This document shows positions 10,364-21,306 of a DNA stretch of 64,000 nt, one piece after another. This DNA comes from Papaver somniferum (Eukaryota; Streptophyta; Magnoliopsida; Ranunculales; Papaveraceae). Position 1 is the stretch's first letter. Each line of letters starts with the position of its first letter. The stretch lies in the NCBI RefSeq assembly GCF_003573695.1, contig NW_020639929.1, forward strand, positions 2,136,406 to 2,200,405, given 5' to 3'. The position numbers and the translations under genes are program-made. Below the pieces are notes generated by a model that saw nothing but the letters and a program-made list of their open reading frames with translations, was not told the DNA's origin and searched no databases.

Positions 10364-10614
10364 CTTACTAGTCCTCGGCGGTAGTGCCTCCATTTTTAAA
10401 GATTAATCGGAATTTTCCACGATTACGACGAATTAATCGACGAGTTTTGATGGTGGTGTGATGGAGAGCCAGTATGGTTATGGAGGAGAAGAATAAGAGA
10501 AGAAGGAAGATGAAATGAAAAGAATAAAACTGATTTAGGGTAATTAGAATTGTAAATGGGTAAGGGTAGTATTGTAACTTCATCCATATTTGGCCTCCCC
10601 TTAATAAGGGCATT

Positions 10615-10653
10615 ATGTCCATATAAATCTGGGTATATCCTAATCTCGCCAGG
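10615..10653 (-). repeat. Right terminal inverted repeat of element 1
   Basis: Plus strand ends GGGTATATCCTAATCTCGCC AGG, the inverse of the left end, followed by TTAATTTT. A GA-rich 5' leader-like stretch (about 10440-10520) lies inside, upstream of the minus-strand ATG at 10363, so the terminus may also carry the promoter. Confidence 0.88.
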
Positions 10654-10661
10654 TTAATTTT

Positions 10662-11480
10662 GAGAGCAATTTTAAAACTTAGAGGTGGAATTTCATAAAA
10701 CTAAGGAATCTAATATTGAGGTAAAGGAGGTGTGAGCATAATAAAGCCTCAACTCGAAGAAAGCTAGGTTGTTCTTAATCGAGTGATTAAAATCCATATA
10801 ACAAATTTTTCCGATGATAGTGGATGATTCGTGTTTCGAACGAAACTTATCAACCGTGCCTTAACATGCGATTTTCGTTACTGAATAGAATAACAATTTT
10901 AATATGAACCATTGGAACTTGTAAAATGGGAAAAGTGGTTCGATAACTACCGCGTTTATGAGCACCCCTATGCCTATAAATTATTAACTCACCTGGCCAG
11001 ATCCTGTTTGTTAAGCTTTAGATATCTTGTAGAAGTTATCAAAGGTTTATTTCTGTTTTTTATTTATTTCTCTTTGTTTTGTTGTGTCTCAGAAATATAT
11101 CAAAATTTTGATAAATATTTAATGGTTTGTTAATCATTTGCAGATATTCCAGGTTGATTATTGTGTAATCTCTAATCGTAGAACCAAGTCGTGGTGATCC
11201 TCCAGGTCCTTACAATTATTGAGAGTGTTGCAGTAGTGCTTGCCATCCATCAGTCGTGTTTATCCTACTTCATAGTTGTGGTTCTGTAAAGTCATTTGGA
11301 ACTCTTACCCTTTACTATCTGTTGGTTTCCATGCCTGTTATCATTTTCTTCTCAAATATCGCGAGATATTTCTCCATGATTGGAACTTTCATTTCACCGT
11401 AGCACAAAGTTTCAACTGTTTCAAATCAGTCATTCAATACCAACGTAATTGTCACAGCGAAATTAGGAAAATGTCTCTCC
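10662..11480. other. Unassigned spacer
   Basis: AT-rich sequence with a few short frames (for example 10912-11133 and 11276-11542) that show no domain. No mobile-element ends recognised. Confidence 0.5.
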
Positions 11481-11484
11481 ACCT

Positions 11485-11800
11485 TAAAATTCAAAAAACA
11501 CAAAATTGGTTAAAAAGACCAAAATCAACAATTCTTGGGTGAAAAGGACATTTAGATTTTGATATTGTTTAAATGGACAAAAATGTAAAAGTAGCCAGGA
11601 TGTAAACAGTTTCATGCTACCCATTTTCAAATACTTTTTCTTATTTTTAATTTACATCAAGATGCATCCAGTTTCATCCTTACTATTTTTTAAGCTTAAG
11701 TCAAGATGAATCCAGTTTCATCCTTGCTATTTTTTAGTGTCCATTTCACCCATACTAATTTTTACTCGTTCATTTGAACCATGTTTTAAAAATATTTGGA
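11485..11800. mobile_element. Possible MITE with GGTGAAA-GGACA inverted ends
   Basis: CTTGGGTGAAAAGGACATTTAG near 11534 faces its inverse TAGTGTCCATTTCACCCATA near 11735, each preceded by an A/T-rich arm. Between them a 45 bp block with ATCCAGTTTCATCCT is repeated at about 11665 and 11708. This resembles a small miniature element, but no target duplication could be fixed. Confidence 0.4.
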
Positions 11801-12021
11801 CAAATAACCCACTTTTTCGTTCAAAACACGGCCAATAATTTGGTACCAAGAAATCAGCATGAGAGCATTCCGTTACCAAAATTCAATAAGGAAAATAATA
11901 AAAGTTTTTATATCGAAATTTTTTATAACCCTATAAGATACCCAACCAGAATACTAAACACCAAGATAACTGAGTATTTTCTCTATCAAAAAATCCTAAT
12001 CACTAGAATTTCAAGAGTGAA

Positions 12022-15000
12022 TATGGAAACTCAAGGTACCAGTGGGGTGGAGAATCTGTCATCAAGAATGCAGTCAACTGTCAGTATCGGCTCAAGTTCG
12101 GGATCTTCAAGACAGATAAGGAGGTCGATTACTGATGTCCAAGTTGTGAAGGATGCAGCAGATGAATGGGAATACAGCCTGATGAGTGCCAAATATTGTA
12201 TATATTTATCCCTTTTTGTTGGCATTTAACTCATCTTTTGTGCATTAATTCTACATTTTATCCCATATTCTGTATTTTCATTGTTTTCAAGAATAAATAT
12301 TTTTCTTACTTAATTTTGCATTTTTAGGTAATAAATAAAGTTTGGATGAAGAGCAGAGCGGAAAAGAGCAGAAAAGTAGTGAAAAGCCGGGAGGAAATAC
12401 ACAAGGAAGCCGCGAAGAATGTTGTGCACAAGACCAAAAGGGTAGAAATGGGCTCAAGAAGGAAGAATTGTTCTTAAAGAAGATATGGGCTTGGCATACC
12501 CAAGGCCCAGAACCCTTACCCAAACCCATTTTCTATATCCATACCCGCCTCCATTCTCAGCCGTTAGATCGGATCCATTTCATCATCCAATGGTCGCTTC
12601 TTCATCGTTCATCAAAATCTGAAGTCCCTGCAAAACACCATAGTACCTAAATTCCAAGCCTTCGGATTAGATCACATTTAGATCCTACGGTCGCTTCTTT
12701 GCCTGCGCATCAAACCTCGATACTTCCGCTTAACACTACAACACCTAACTCCATCTGGTGTCGTCAATTTTGTTGTATCTCATAATCCAACGGTCGCCAC
12801 ATACCTCTCCATCGTAGCCGTTCGATTCAATCTATATGGGATCATCCAACGCTCTTTACTTGCTGTTCATCAAAACTCTCTACACCCGCTCAACACCCTA
12901 GCAACCGAACCCTATTACCCCAAAACAAACGGACCCTTCTTCTCCATCGGGTTCTTCCTCTCTTCTTCCCAAACAACAGAGAGCTGCTCTGCAACTCCAT
13001 CACCTCCACCAGCTACACCTTCTTCTCGAACCACACCACCACCACAACCATCCGACAACACCATGATCTCCAGTAGCGCCACCCGACAACAGCAGCATCC
13101 TATCCCCCTAAGCCTAGCTGTTGTATCTAACCCACACGCATCTCACTGACCTAGATGTGGGTTTGATGCAACACCTCGATTTAGGGCATCAGAAGAATGG
13201 AGAGGAGCATAGGAAACAATTGCAGAGCATGGGTCAGCGTCGAATTGGGTAAACTTTATTTTGGGAACCCTAATTTTTGGGATTTGGGGGAAACCCTAAT
13301 TTTAATGTTTGGGTATAAATTGAGGGTTGGGTATCACTGTTAGAGGTGTTCTTGGACTAGCCAAGTTACCAATTAGGTTTAATTTTAGTTTGTAAAATTC
13401 TAATTTCAATTTCAACTGTTAAAATTTTAGGGTTCTTAATTTAGTTCAATTTCAATTTTTTTGCTTTGCTGTTAGTTCAATTTACCTTATGTTAATTTCA
13501 TGTTCATTGCATTTCATTTCAATTCCAATATCATGCTCAATGTCTGTTAATTTTAGTGTTTGATGTCTGTTAGTATAATGCAAGTTTTAGTTTTAGTGCT
13601 TGATGTCTGTTTAGTCTTTCAGTGTGGATTTAATGTATGTTTAGTTTTAATGCCTGTTAGTATAATGCAAGTGACTGTTAGTTTTAGGTTTACAATGTTC
13701 AAATGACATGTTTTGTTCACTGTTAGTGGTAGAAGTTTAGTTTAGAATCCATGGAAGTTGAGCTCATTGAGAAATGGGGGGAATTTAGTGTCCAATGTTG
13801 CTTGTGATTGACTGTGCTGTTAAAAGACAGTCAATTCTAGGAGCAAAACAGTGGACAAGCTTCTTCTCCTCCCATTCCATTTGTATGTCTAGGATCTTGC
13901 CATTTTATTTTTGTATCTTGTTCTTTCTTTACTCTTTGCCTTAGGCTAACTGCCTTTGTGCCATCATTTCCCACTGCCTTTGGCCATTGGTCATTGTTTT
14001 TGCTCTAATTTTCCACTGTTTTCTTCCCCTTGGCTTGATGCCTTTTCCTTGCTGCTGCTGCTTTCTTTCCCCTGCTGTGCAGTACTGCTACTGCTGCTGG
14101 TGCTCCTAGGCCTGCTACCTGGTGCTGCCAGTTCTCCCTTGCTGTTGCCTCCTGCATCTGAGTTTCTGCAGCTGTTGCTGCCACTCCACTTCTCTTGCAG
14201 CTGTCTGCCACCACTGCTGCTGCTGCTTCCTCTCCAAGGCCCAGACCACAGCTCAGATTAAGGCCTAAGGCTCAGTTCACTACACTGAGCCCAAGCCCAA
14301 ATTCAAAATCAAAGGCCCAGTTCACTGTTACAAGGCCCAGTGCTATTCAAAAACCCAAAGCCCAACAATAGCAATTTTAGAGCCCAAAATAGCTAGAAAA
14401 CTCCAAAACACACCCAGTCTCTGTGGATCGACCCGTACTTGCACGAGCTACAACTGACGACCGTGCACTTGCGGTATTACTGTAGGCCCATTTTATTACG
14501 CTTAATTTCACACTCCTCCGGATCCACCACAGCCTGCTAGGAAAAATCATGAATAAAGATCCACTTAATCATGATGATGTCAAGAAATAAGTCAATTCAA
14601 GATGGGCGTTCTACAAGAGGTTTGAAATCATCTCGAAAGGGAAAAATATTTTTGTTTTTAAGTTTGCACGGAAAGAGGCGTATGACGGTGTGGTTGCAAG
14701 GAGTCCATGGTTGATGCTAGGATGTCTGCTAGCTTTACAAAAATATAACCCAAAAATGGCTATCAAGGATCATAAGTTTGAAAGTCAAATATGGAGTGTG
14801 AACCTGAGAAACATTAAACAGATCTTGCTCAATGAAAAGCTTGTGAATGAAATATGCAAAGATATGGGAAAGAGAGTTATACCAGAAACAAGGAGGAGAC
14901 TATCGAGGGGGAAAGTTACAAATACGGTGTATGTTGAAGTAGATCTTAAAGAACCACTCAGGAGGGGGGGTTGGCTTGACACTTCTATGGGTGAAAGAGT

Positions 15001-15463
15001 CTGGGTTATTTACCATTTTGAGATGCATCCATATAATATATTTAAGGAGTGTTATGTTGTTGATCATGTTGATTCTCAATGTGCAATGATCGCACAAGAA
15101 CTCAAAGTTGAAGCAATGGATGATGAGACATATGCTAATTGGAGTCAAACTGAAGAAGGAAAGGCTCTTCTGGCTGCCTATAACAAAGGGATGGATGTGG
15201 ATAGTAACTCTCGTCCATTACCAAATGTCGATAACACCGAAAGGGGACATAATTCCGATATGGGAGTTGAGCCTGAAGTTGATACAAGGAAGAATAAGAG
15301 AATAAGAGAAGAAACCCCTGACGATTCAAACAACCAATCAATCAATCAACTTAATACCCATAGTAATCCGATATTTCAATCCGATGATGTCCAGTTTGAG
15401 GATGCTGATGAGTATACAAGTATGGATGGCACCGTATGGGGTATGAACACAACTATGATGTAG
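12022..15463 (+). pseudogene. LINE copy B ORF1 (DUF4283 gag-like), split by a solo LTR
   Basis: The frame opens METQGTSGVENLSSRM at 12022 and runs to 12179, where the solo LTR interrupts it. When one copy of the CAGCC duplication is kept, the frame continues at 14535 with no shift. The second part has the DUF4283 pattern (RWAFYKRFEIISKGKNIFVF, then EAYDGVVARSPW) and a degraded CCHC knuckle (ECYVVDHVDSQC). Besides the insertion there is a TAA at 14587-14589. ORF1 products bind the LINE RNA. The C-terminal part is acidic and low-complexity and ends at 15463. Confidence 0.88.
12180..14529 (+). mobile_element. Solo LTR, Ty3/gypsy Tat-like
   Basis: A 2350 bp unit starts TGATGAGTGCC and ends GGATCCACCA, i.e. 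TG...CA, flanked by perfect 5 bp duplications CAGCC (12175-12179 and 14530-14534). Near the 3' end lies TGTGGATCGACCCGTACTTG, a phrase common in the R/U5 part of Tat/Athila-type gypsy LTRs. No internal region, primer site or polypurine tract is present, so this is a solo LTR left by recombination. It contains a CTG/CCT-rich stretch at about 14040-14235. Confidence 0.92.
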
Positions 15464-15673
15464 AAATTGGAGAAAAGGCAATTGATATCTCAGTAATTCC
15501 ATCTGGAGGATTGATTACACAAGATCAGCATGGGATGTCTGCTCCTCCCAAACAGGTTCATATTTTAACTCCTCTTTTCAATTTTAAAATTAGGGTTTCA
15601 GGTTTTGTTAATTTAATTTTAAAATTTAGGACATTAGATTTCTGTGTAAGTTTAGTGTTCAATTTTGATAAAA

Positions 15674-16650
15674 TGAAGGTTAGTCTTGGAATGTTCAAGG
15701 GTTTGGGAACAAGTATACTAGGTATCATCTTAGTGACCTCATTACAGCCAACGACCCTGACATTGTTTTTATTTCAGGGACTAAGAATAAGGATAAGAAG
15801 ATGATACAATTCACTCAAAGACTAGGTTTCCCCGCTACTATTATGTCAACCCCATTGGTGTTTCCGGTGGCCTTTTTCTTCTGTAGAAAGATGGTATGGA
15901 CTTAGATATTGTAGATGCTACTAAGAACTTCATAATCCTCCATACTAGTATTGATGCTAGAAACTCTAGGTCTCTTATTATGTGTATGTATGGCGCCCTA
16001 AATGTGGAAGATATTAGAAATCAGTGGGACTATCTTGATGGCCTTGTTGTTAAATTTTTCCTAGTCCTTGGATAGTAGTTGGAGACTTGAACTTCATAAC
16101 TAGGAAAGAAGACAAGCTAGGTGGAAACGTCCCTTCCCAATATGATCTTGATTTTATCAATAATCATTTGGATGCTCTGAATCTAGATGATATACCTTTC
16201 ATATGAGCTCCTTTTACTTGGTCCAATAGAAGGGATAATACATCACTAGTTTTAGAGAGGTTAGACAGAGCTATGGGTAATAGTGAGTGGTTTGAGGTTT
16301 ATACAAATAGTATTGTATACCATTTAGTACCTTATGGGAGTGATCACTTCCCCGTTTTTTTTGTTAGTGCTAGGGATGATAACCCTAATAGAAAGCCTTA
16401 CAGATTTAACAAATGTTTGTTTCTTGATAATTCTTGTGCTGATTTGATTAAGCAGAATTGGAATGTGAATAATACTGGTTCTAATGCTTTTAAATTCACT
16501 AAGTCTCTGCAACATGTGAAGTTTATTCTTAAATATTGGAATGTCAAGAAATTTGGGAACTTTCACACCCAAATTAGAGACATACAATCTCAAATATTCG
16601 TGTTATCTCATAATTCTACTGATAACCACAATAGAAACATGATATCTTAG
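15674..16650 (+). pseudogene. LINE copy B ORF2: endonuclease
   Basis: ATG 15674 begins the usual L1 ORF2 opening, with one early frame change (KV-SWNVQG-like, then YTRYHLSDLITANDPDIVFI). Later motifs are VVGDLNF (about 16080), APFTWSNRRDN, VLERLDRAMGNSEW (about 16250) and GSDHFPV (about 16340). These are the apurinic-endonuclease signature blocks in order. A TGA at 16204-16206 and other breaks inactivate it. Confidence 0.93.
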
Positions 16651-16718
16651 TTGGAAAATAAGCTTAAATTTTTTTATGAGATTAAACATGAGTTTTATAT
16701 GAAGAGAGCTAAAGAGAT

Positions 16719-18166
16719 GTGTTAACTTTTGATGACAGGAACACTAAATATTTGCATGATAAGGTTAAGTTTAGAAAGAAAAGAACCCAGATAGATTCCT
16801 TACAATATGAAATTGGTACCTGGCTCACTGATAAGGACAATATAGCTCATGATCTCAGGAATCACTTTTCTAAAATTAGTAGGACTTCAAATCCTCCTGA
16901 TCCTAGTGACTTTCTAAAAGATTTGATACCTTGTATCTCTGAGAGTGATAATGATATGCTCATTTGAATACCTGATCTTGATGAAATTAGGAATAATGTG
17001 TTCCAAATGCAACCGTGGAAATCTCGAGGTCCAGATGGATACCCTCCTGGGTTCTATCAAAAGATGTGAGATGTGATAGGTGTTGATACTGCGAAAATGG
17101 TGCTGTCTTTTTTCCACTCTAAGCATCTTTTAAAACAACTAAATCATAGTTTCATCACTTTAATTCCTAAGAATGATGCTCCTAAGAATGCATCTGAATT
17201 TAGACCCATTAGTCTTAGTAATGTTTCTTATAAAATTATAAGTAAGTTACTTGCTTATAGACTAAAAATTGTTATGGAAATGTTTATTAGTCCCTATCAA
17301 GGTGCCTTTCTTTCCTCTAGGCAGATCACAGACAATATTATGATTGCCCATGAGTTGGTAGACACCATTAGGAAAACCAAAGCTAAGAAAAAAGGACTTA
17401 TGGCTCTTAAACTTGACATGTCTAAAGCGTTTGATAGAATTGAATGGGATTTCTTAATAACAATACTTAGGAAATTGGGCTTTCATGATGATTGGTGTTC
17501 TATGATATATGAGTGTATTTTTACTGTTTTTGCATTTGTTTTGTTAAATGGCTCTCCAGGCGAAGTGTTTTATCCTTCAAGGGGTATTAGAAAGGGAGAC
17601 CCCTTGTATCCTTATCTTTTCATTATTTGTATGGACTGTCTCTATAGAAAGTTGAGTAGTGCTGAACAGGATAACCTCATGCAGGGTGTAAAAGTCACTA
17701 AGAGAAACCCATCAGTTAGTCATCTGTTTTTTGCGGATGACTTATTGATCTTTTCTAAAGCCAATCTTAATAGTGCTAGACAGATTGATAGTATTATTAA
17801 GAACTTTAGCAAGTAATCTGGCCAGTCTATCAACCTAGAGAAATCTGGAATAACTTTCAGTCCAAAGATGGACAGTAGGATTAAGAGTCAAGTTGTGGGT
17901 ATTTTAAATATCAAAATTCTAGATCTCAAGGACAAATACTTAGGAGTCCCTATTCTTAATCATCAGAACAAGATGAAAACTTTTGTTCACCTTGAAGGCA
18001 GATTTGGTGATAGATTAACTAGTTGGAAAGGAAAACATTTGAATTAGCCTACTAGGACTGTAATGATCCAGTCTATTCTAGGTACTCTAGCTATCCATCA
18101 CCTTGTTGTCTTTCCAATGTCTAAGAAACTTACCGATAGGCTAGATGGCATTGAAAGGAGATTCTG
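16719..18166 (+). pseudogene. LINE copy B ORF2: reverse transcriptase
   Basis: Blocks in order: KSRGPDGYPPGFYQK (about 17020), FITLIPKNDAPKNASEFRPI (about 17150), YQGAFLSSRQITDNI, ALKLDMSKAFDRIEWDFL (about 17405), GIRKGDPLYPYLF and catalytic FADD at 17730-17741, then YLGVPI (about 17940). The main block at 17073-17816 is one uninterrupted frame of 247 codons. Stops at 16965-16967, 17066-17068, 17814-17816 and 18046-18048 break the protein. Catalytic residues are intact. Confidence 0.95.
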
Positions 18167-19018
18167 GTGGAAAAAGAAGCAAGGTTCAAGAGGGGGTACT
18201 TCATTAAATGGGATAATATAACTAAATCAAAAGATCTTGGGGGGTTGAGTATAAAAAAAATTGTTGAGTTGAATCAATCTCTCTTGGATAAATTAGCCTG
18301 GAGAATGCTCCATGAGGAGAATACATTATGGGTCCAAATTTATAGGCATAAATACTTTCCTGAGCATAACCTTTTATACAACACTAATCAAGATGGTTCT
18401 TGGGTTTGGAGGGGTGTGTGTCAAGGTCTTGAGATAGTTAAAAAACACTACTGTTGGGAAGTGGGGGATGGTACTAAAATTTCTATATGGAAGGATAGAT
18501 GGGTACCTAATAGGAATCAGTTATTACCTTCTACTTTTAGTTCTGCTGGTCTGAATACTATGAATCAACTTATTATTCCTAATACTCAACAATGGAACAC
18601 AGATATATTGCATGCTTTATTTGATGACGATGTGGTTGAAGATATTTGTAGGATTAGAATCCCTATAAGAGGAGAAGATAAACTAATCTGGTTACCTGCC
18701 ACCAATGGTGTCTTTTCTGTTAAGAGCGCTTATAAAGTTGTTGATTGCGAAGAAGTTAACCCTAGTAATCCTATTACTCCTGATCTGTTTCCCTGGAAAC
18801 AATTTTGGAAGATGGTTCTACCACCTAAAATCCTTCACTTTCTCGGGAAGTGTGTTCATAGGTATTTGCCTATAAGGGCTAAGCTTTTCAGAAATGCATC
18901 TGGAACTGAATCACAATGTGTTTTTTGTAATTCTTCTATAGAAACGTTGGAACACTTGCTTTTGGATTGTCATATTGCTAATCAGGTTTTGGAACTCTAT
19001 CGATCCCAACTTTCTTAA
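18167..19018 (+). pseudogene. LINE copy B ORF2: connector and zf-RVT domain
   Basis: A 283-codon open block with LGGLSIKKIVELNQSLLDKL, an IPIRGEDKLIWLPATNGVFS lead-in, the WKMVLPPKILHFLGKCVHRY core and the CVFCNSSIETLEHLLLDC zinc motif. It continues RT in a shifted frame (break near 18165) and meets the RNase H block by another shift near 19000. Confidence 0.93.
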
Positions 19019-19793
19019 TAGCTTCAATGGTCTAAGAATAGAGGACTGGATAAGGAATTGGCTTAGAAATGTCTATGGTGGGAGCAGAATTTCCATTGAG
19101 GCAATGATAATAACTGTAGCCTTTGTCTTATGGCACATCTGGAAGGCTAGATGTGCAGTTATGTTTGATAATATTAGCCTAAATGTGGAGGTTGTTATTA
19201 GACAGATTAACAGAGATGTGCAGGATTGGAAAAGTAATAGAGAAATGATTAATTGTCACCAGAATAGGGTCTCGGTACCTAGAAGAATTGAACCTTGGAC
19301 AACTCCTCCAAATACTTTTGTTAAAATCAATTTTGATGCTTCCTTTTATGAGAATTCTAAGAATATGGGAACTGGACTGATTGTTATTAATGAAACAGGG
19401 ACAATTCTTGGAGCATGGAGCATTCCAGAAGTAGCAGATGATGAGGAGCAAGCTGAAGCGGTAGCAATGTTGGAGGCAATGTTAAAATCAAAAAGAATGC
19501 AGATTGAAAACCTGCAGTTGCAAGGAGATAGTTTGAATGTTGTTAATGCTTTACTAGGAAAAATTGGGTCCACTAAATGGACTAATAACTGTTTTATTAG
19601 AGATTGCTTAGAGTTTCTTAAAAATTTTAATAAATGGGAGATTTCTCATGTACCTAGGACCACAAATAGTGTGGCAGATATTCTTGCAAAAGATGCAAGT
19701 AGTAGTACAAGTGTAATCAGTTGGGAAAGTGATTTCCCAGAATGGCTTGTCTCTCTTGTGAGAGAGAAAATCACTGTACTTGAATCTTCTTGA
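18975..19793 (+). pseudogene. LINE copy B ORF2: RNase H domain
   Basis: Contains VKINFDASF (first aspartate), EQAEAVAMLEAML (glutamate), LQGDSLNVVNALL (second aspartate) and NSVADILAKDA (last aspartate), the RVT_3-type RNase H signature of plant L1s. The frame is open for 272 codons and ends 25 bp before the poly(A). This domain itself looks intact; upstream breaks prevent its use. Confidence 0.94.
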
Positions 19794-19846
19794 ATTATAT
19801 ATTCTTTCTTTCCTATCAAAAAAAAAAAACTTGGCCCTCTTTAGAA

Positions 19847-19900
19847 CCTGGCTAAATTGGGGGCTATGCCACTTAATTGGGGCCTATAACTACATGACAA
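19847..19900 (+). repeat. Left terminus of element 2
   Basis: CCTGGCTAAATTGGGGGCTA followed by TGCCACTTAATTGGGGCC. Against element 1, the shared blocks are CCTGGC, GGG, TAT-CC, TAATTGGG and, further in, ATGAnACAAAAT. It begins 17 bp after the poly(A) tail of LINE copy B. Confidence 0.65.
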
Positions 19901-20084
19901 AATAGGGTCATTGGGAGAAAATTCATAGAAACCTCTTATCCAATATTTATATTAATGCCCAATATACCCTTATTAAACTAGTGCTAATTCGGATTATTAA
20001 ATAATGTTTAATCAAGTTAATCCTGAAATTAACTTTCATTAATCGATAATCAAAACTTGTAAAAAAAAATTAATTTTTACTCGA

Positions 20085-20245
20085 TCCAGAATCGTTTTAT
20101 GTTAGTGCATTTGTGAACCGATTCTGGGTTGAGTTTTATGCTTAGGAAGGTGTAAACCCAGAATCGGAGTTTGATCAATACCCACATAAACCGATTCCAA
20201 AAATCGGGCTTTTCTAATGCACATGTAAACCGATTATTCCTTACT
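20085..20245. repeat. Left AATCGG motif array of element 2
   Basis: Repeated AACCGATTCTGG, AGAATCGG and AAACCGATT, often joined by a GCACATGTAAACC-type spacer. It lies between the left terminus and the 3' end of the SANT-like gene, the same place as the GTCGGC array in element 1. Confidence 0.85.
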
Positions 20246-20306
20246 TTCAGAAACAAAATATTCATTACATAGTTTAAGAAATTATCCCACTACATATATA
20301 TAAGAC

Positions 20307-20788
20307 TCAATATGGGAATTCTATAATTTGACACATCAAATGCTCATCAATGAACCTCCGAGCACGTCGGTACAACGTCGTATATTCTTTGTGGTGAATG
20401 AACTTTCTTTCTCCATTACGAATTCTCCATAGCCCGTTGAAACGTTCCAGCTGAAATTCAATGAATTCTTATACGTTAGTATGTGAACTAGTGTAGTTGA
20501 CATGGGTATAAAAATGATAGCATTACTCACTTTTCCCCTAAGAGGAGCTCGTGGATGATAGTGGTAAACCATATTTCTAACAATTACGTACTCTCGCATT
20601 GCGCCTTTTATGTAGTTGAATCGAAAAGCCAAGTCTCTCCATTTTCGGTTATTGGGGTTCGCGGTACGCCCGTAAAAGAACTCTTTAACTCTCTTCCAAA
20701 ACATTGAATAGATTTCATTCGGACGTTCGCGGAACGTATTAGCAAAGGATTTTACCAGACACAAATCTTCAAACGGTTCCCGTTCCAT
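20307..20788 (-). CDS. Intact two-exon SANT/trihelix-like (GST-T3-like) protein gene of element 2
   Basis: Exon 1 (20531-20788, 86 codons) starts at ATG 20788 and reads EDLCLVKSF, FWKRVKEFF, NPNNRKW and FNYIKGAM. Element 1 shows matching blocks (EDLVIIKAW, FWARVHNKF, NPNGRS) at the same spacing. A GTGAGT donor (20525-20530) and AATTTCAG acceptor (20451-20452) bound an 80 bp phase-0 intron. Exon 2 (20307-20450) adds 47 residues rich in Arg/Lys (RARRFIDEHL) and ends in TGA. The 133-residue product has no stop or shift, so it could still be made. Plant Myb/SANT-like DNA-binding proteins of this type are common beside or inside transposons. A nuclear DNA-binding role is inferred from the family. 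Confidence 0.75.
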
Positions 20789-20889
20789 TTTCTAGGCTAA
20801 GTGTGTGATGTGGGAGTGACTCAAAGAGGTTGTCCTTATATAGATGAAGTCTCAACGACTATTTTTTTTAATTCAATTCAAACAATCAG

Positions 20890-21125
20890 ATTTTATATAT
20901 TATCAAATAGACCGATTTTGTCCTTACAAAATCATATAAATTTGCCTCTAAAAAATCAGGCTTTTGTAAAGCACATGTAAACCGATTCTATAAGTTGTAG
21001 AACTTTTCTTCAAGAAAATCGGATTACATATTTGTACATGAAACCTGATTCTAAAGATGAACATTTGGGAAACTGTGAGAATCAGATTACATATAGTTAT
21101 ATGTAAACCGATTCTGACAGAAAAA
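20890..21125. repeat. Middle AATCGG motif array of element 2
   Basis: Copies of AAAATCAG/AATCGG and AAACCGATTCT separated by ACATATNNNNATGTA-like spacers (about 20886-20970, 21000-21060, 21080-21118). The array lies between the SANT-like gene promoter and the 3' end of the PMD gene. Confidence 0.85.
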
Positions 21126-21306
21126 ATGCTAGAATCCTCCATTTTTTCCACACACATTAAGTCATTCATAAACTAGAAACCATATTAAGTCATTCATACA
21201 CTAGTAGTGTAACCAAACATAATTCTACAATAAGTTTAAGACAAGACATAAGTTTTGACTCCATAATTATCCATACTTAAAGACATAAACATGAATACAA
21301 CCATAT

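Larger units (their letters stand above)
7627..10653. mobile_element. Complete TIR DNA transposon, element 1 (two-gene family, no transposase seen)
   Basis: Terminal inverted repeats start CCTGGCGAGA at both ends and continue with a TATACCCAGA block. They are flanked by a perfect 8 bp target duplication TTAATTTT (7619-7626 and 10654-10661). Inside, all on the minus strand, are two small exons of one gene (9537-10363) and a two-exon SANT/trihelix-like gene (8424-8943), separated and flanked by arrays of a GTCGGC motif. No transposase was recognised. An 8 bp duplication fits hAT or some Mutator-like elements; the terminal sequence settles neither. Confidence 0.88.
12022..19829 (+). mobile_element. 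L1-type LINE, copy B, with ORF1, ORF2 and poly(A)
   Basis: A longer LINE than copy A: ORF1 (DUF4283 plus degraded zinc knuckle), ORF2 with endonuclease, RT, zf-RVT and RNase H, and a poly(A) tract at 19818-19829 preceded by CCTATC. The start is given as the ORF1 ATG; the true 5' end lies somewhat upstream and no target duplication could be paired with the sequence after the poly(A). Few inactivating changes per domain suggest a fairly young insertion. Confidence 0.95.

Noticed and set aside
13956..14261. Leucine-rich frame in the CTG/CCT-rich part of the solo LTR
   Set aside because: Low-complexity DNA inside an LTR, with frames on both strands; no signal-peptide or domain logic.
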